Source of the DNA: Patiria pectinifera
Taxonomy: Eukaryota; Echinodermata; Asteroidea; Valvatida; Asterinidae
NCBI GenBank assembly: GCA_029964075.1
Contig: CM057133.1
Coordinates: 13,974,699-14,038,698, forward strand
Direction of reading: 5' to 3'
DNA length: 64,000 nt
The notes under the pieces are model-generated. The model was not told where the DNA came from and did not search any database. It saw only the letters and a program-made list of their open reading frames with translations. The translations under genes were made by a program, and so were the position numbers. Below, piece by piece: positions 63,891 to 64,000 of the stretch (the first letter of the stretch is position 1; each line of letters begins with the position of its first letter).

Positions 63891-64000
63891 GAACTATTTG
63901 GGGGTGAGGGTTTCAAAATTGGAGGAATCGGGACTGTCAGTGTTAATGTCGTGTAAAAAACCTGAAGTTCATATTTGGACATAATACTTTCATCCTATTT

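Overview
The window is animal nuclear DNA: AT-rich, intron-rich, and dense in short non-autonomous transposons. It carries four protein-coding genes that I could reconstruct exon by exon, with GT-AG (once GC-AG) junctions whose phases all agree. Proteins are vertebrate-like in length and motif order. The repeats include many tRNA-derived SINEs with the aquatic-invertebrate type body (pol III B box, then a 'CTTGGGCAAGACACTT' block and 'CTCTCTCCACCCAGG'). Together these suggest an invertebrate deuterostome, most likely an echinoderm (a sea star is possible). That assignment is inference; the four proteins alone do not fix the taxon.

Layout. 1-8.3 kb: no gene; a 53-bp satellite grown out of a ~210-bp tandem repeat, plus foldback and TIR elements. 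8.3-16.3 kb (minus): pantothenate kinase (PANK), with a second candidate first exon at 23.35-23.46 kb. 16.3-26.4 kb: divergent intergenic DNA with a SINE, a MITE and LINE-tail remnants. 26.5-31.8 kb (plus): PLPBP/PROSC, the PLP homeostasis protein. 31.8-37.5 kb: intergenic repeats. 37.5-53.3 kb (minus): HSPA9 (mortalin, mitochondrial Hsp70), 14 coding exons, 706 aa. 53.6-59.8 kb (plus): PRDX3 (mitochondrial 2-Cys peroxiredoxin), 7 coding exons, 256 aa. 59.8-64 kb: 3' flank with MITE, SINE and tandem repeats.

How the genes work together. All four serve mitochondrial or cofactor homeostasis: CoA synthesis, PLP handling, matrix protein import and folding, and matrix peroxide removal. HSPA9 and PRDX3 are head to head, their start codons only 282 bp apart. 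The shared promoter holds a perfect three-unit heat-shock element, two ATF4/CHOP-type composite sites and an E-box, so one control region may drive a mitochondrial chaperone and a mitochondrial antioxidant enzyme together. This is the most interesting functional signal I found. The most unusual structure is a 1.7-kb foldback in HSPA9 intron 1. Its arms are arrays of a 17-bp unit, and it encloses a LINE 3' end and a GC-rich orphan segment. I found no real tRNA or rRNA gene and no CRISPR.
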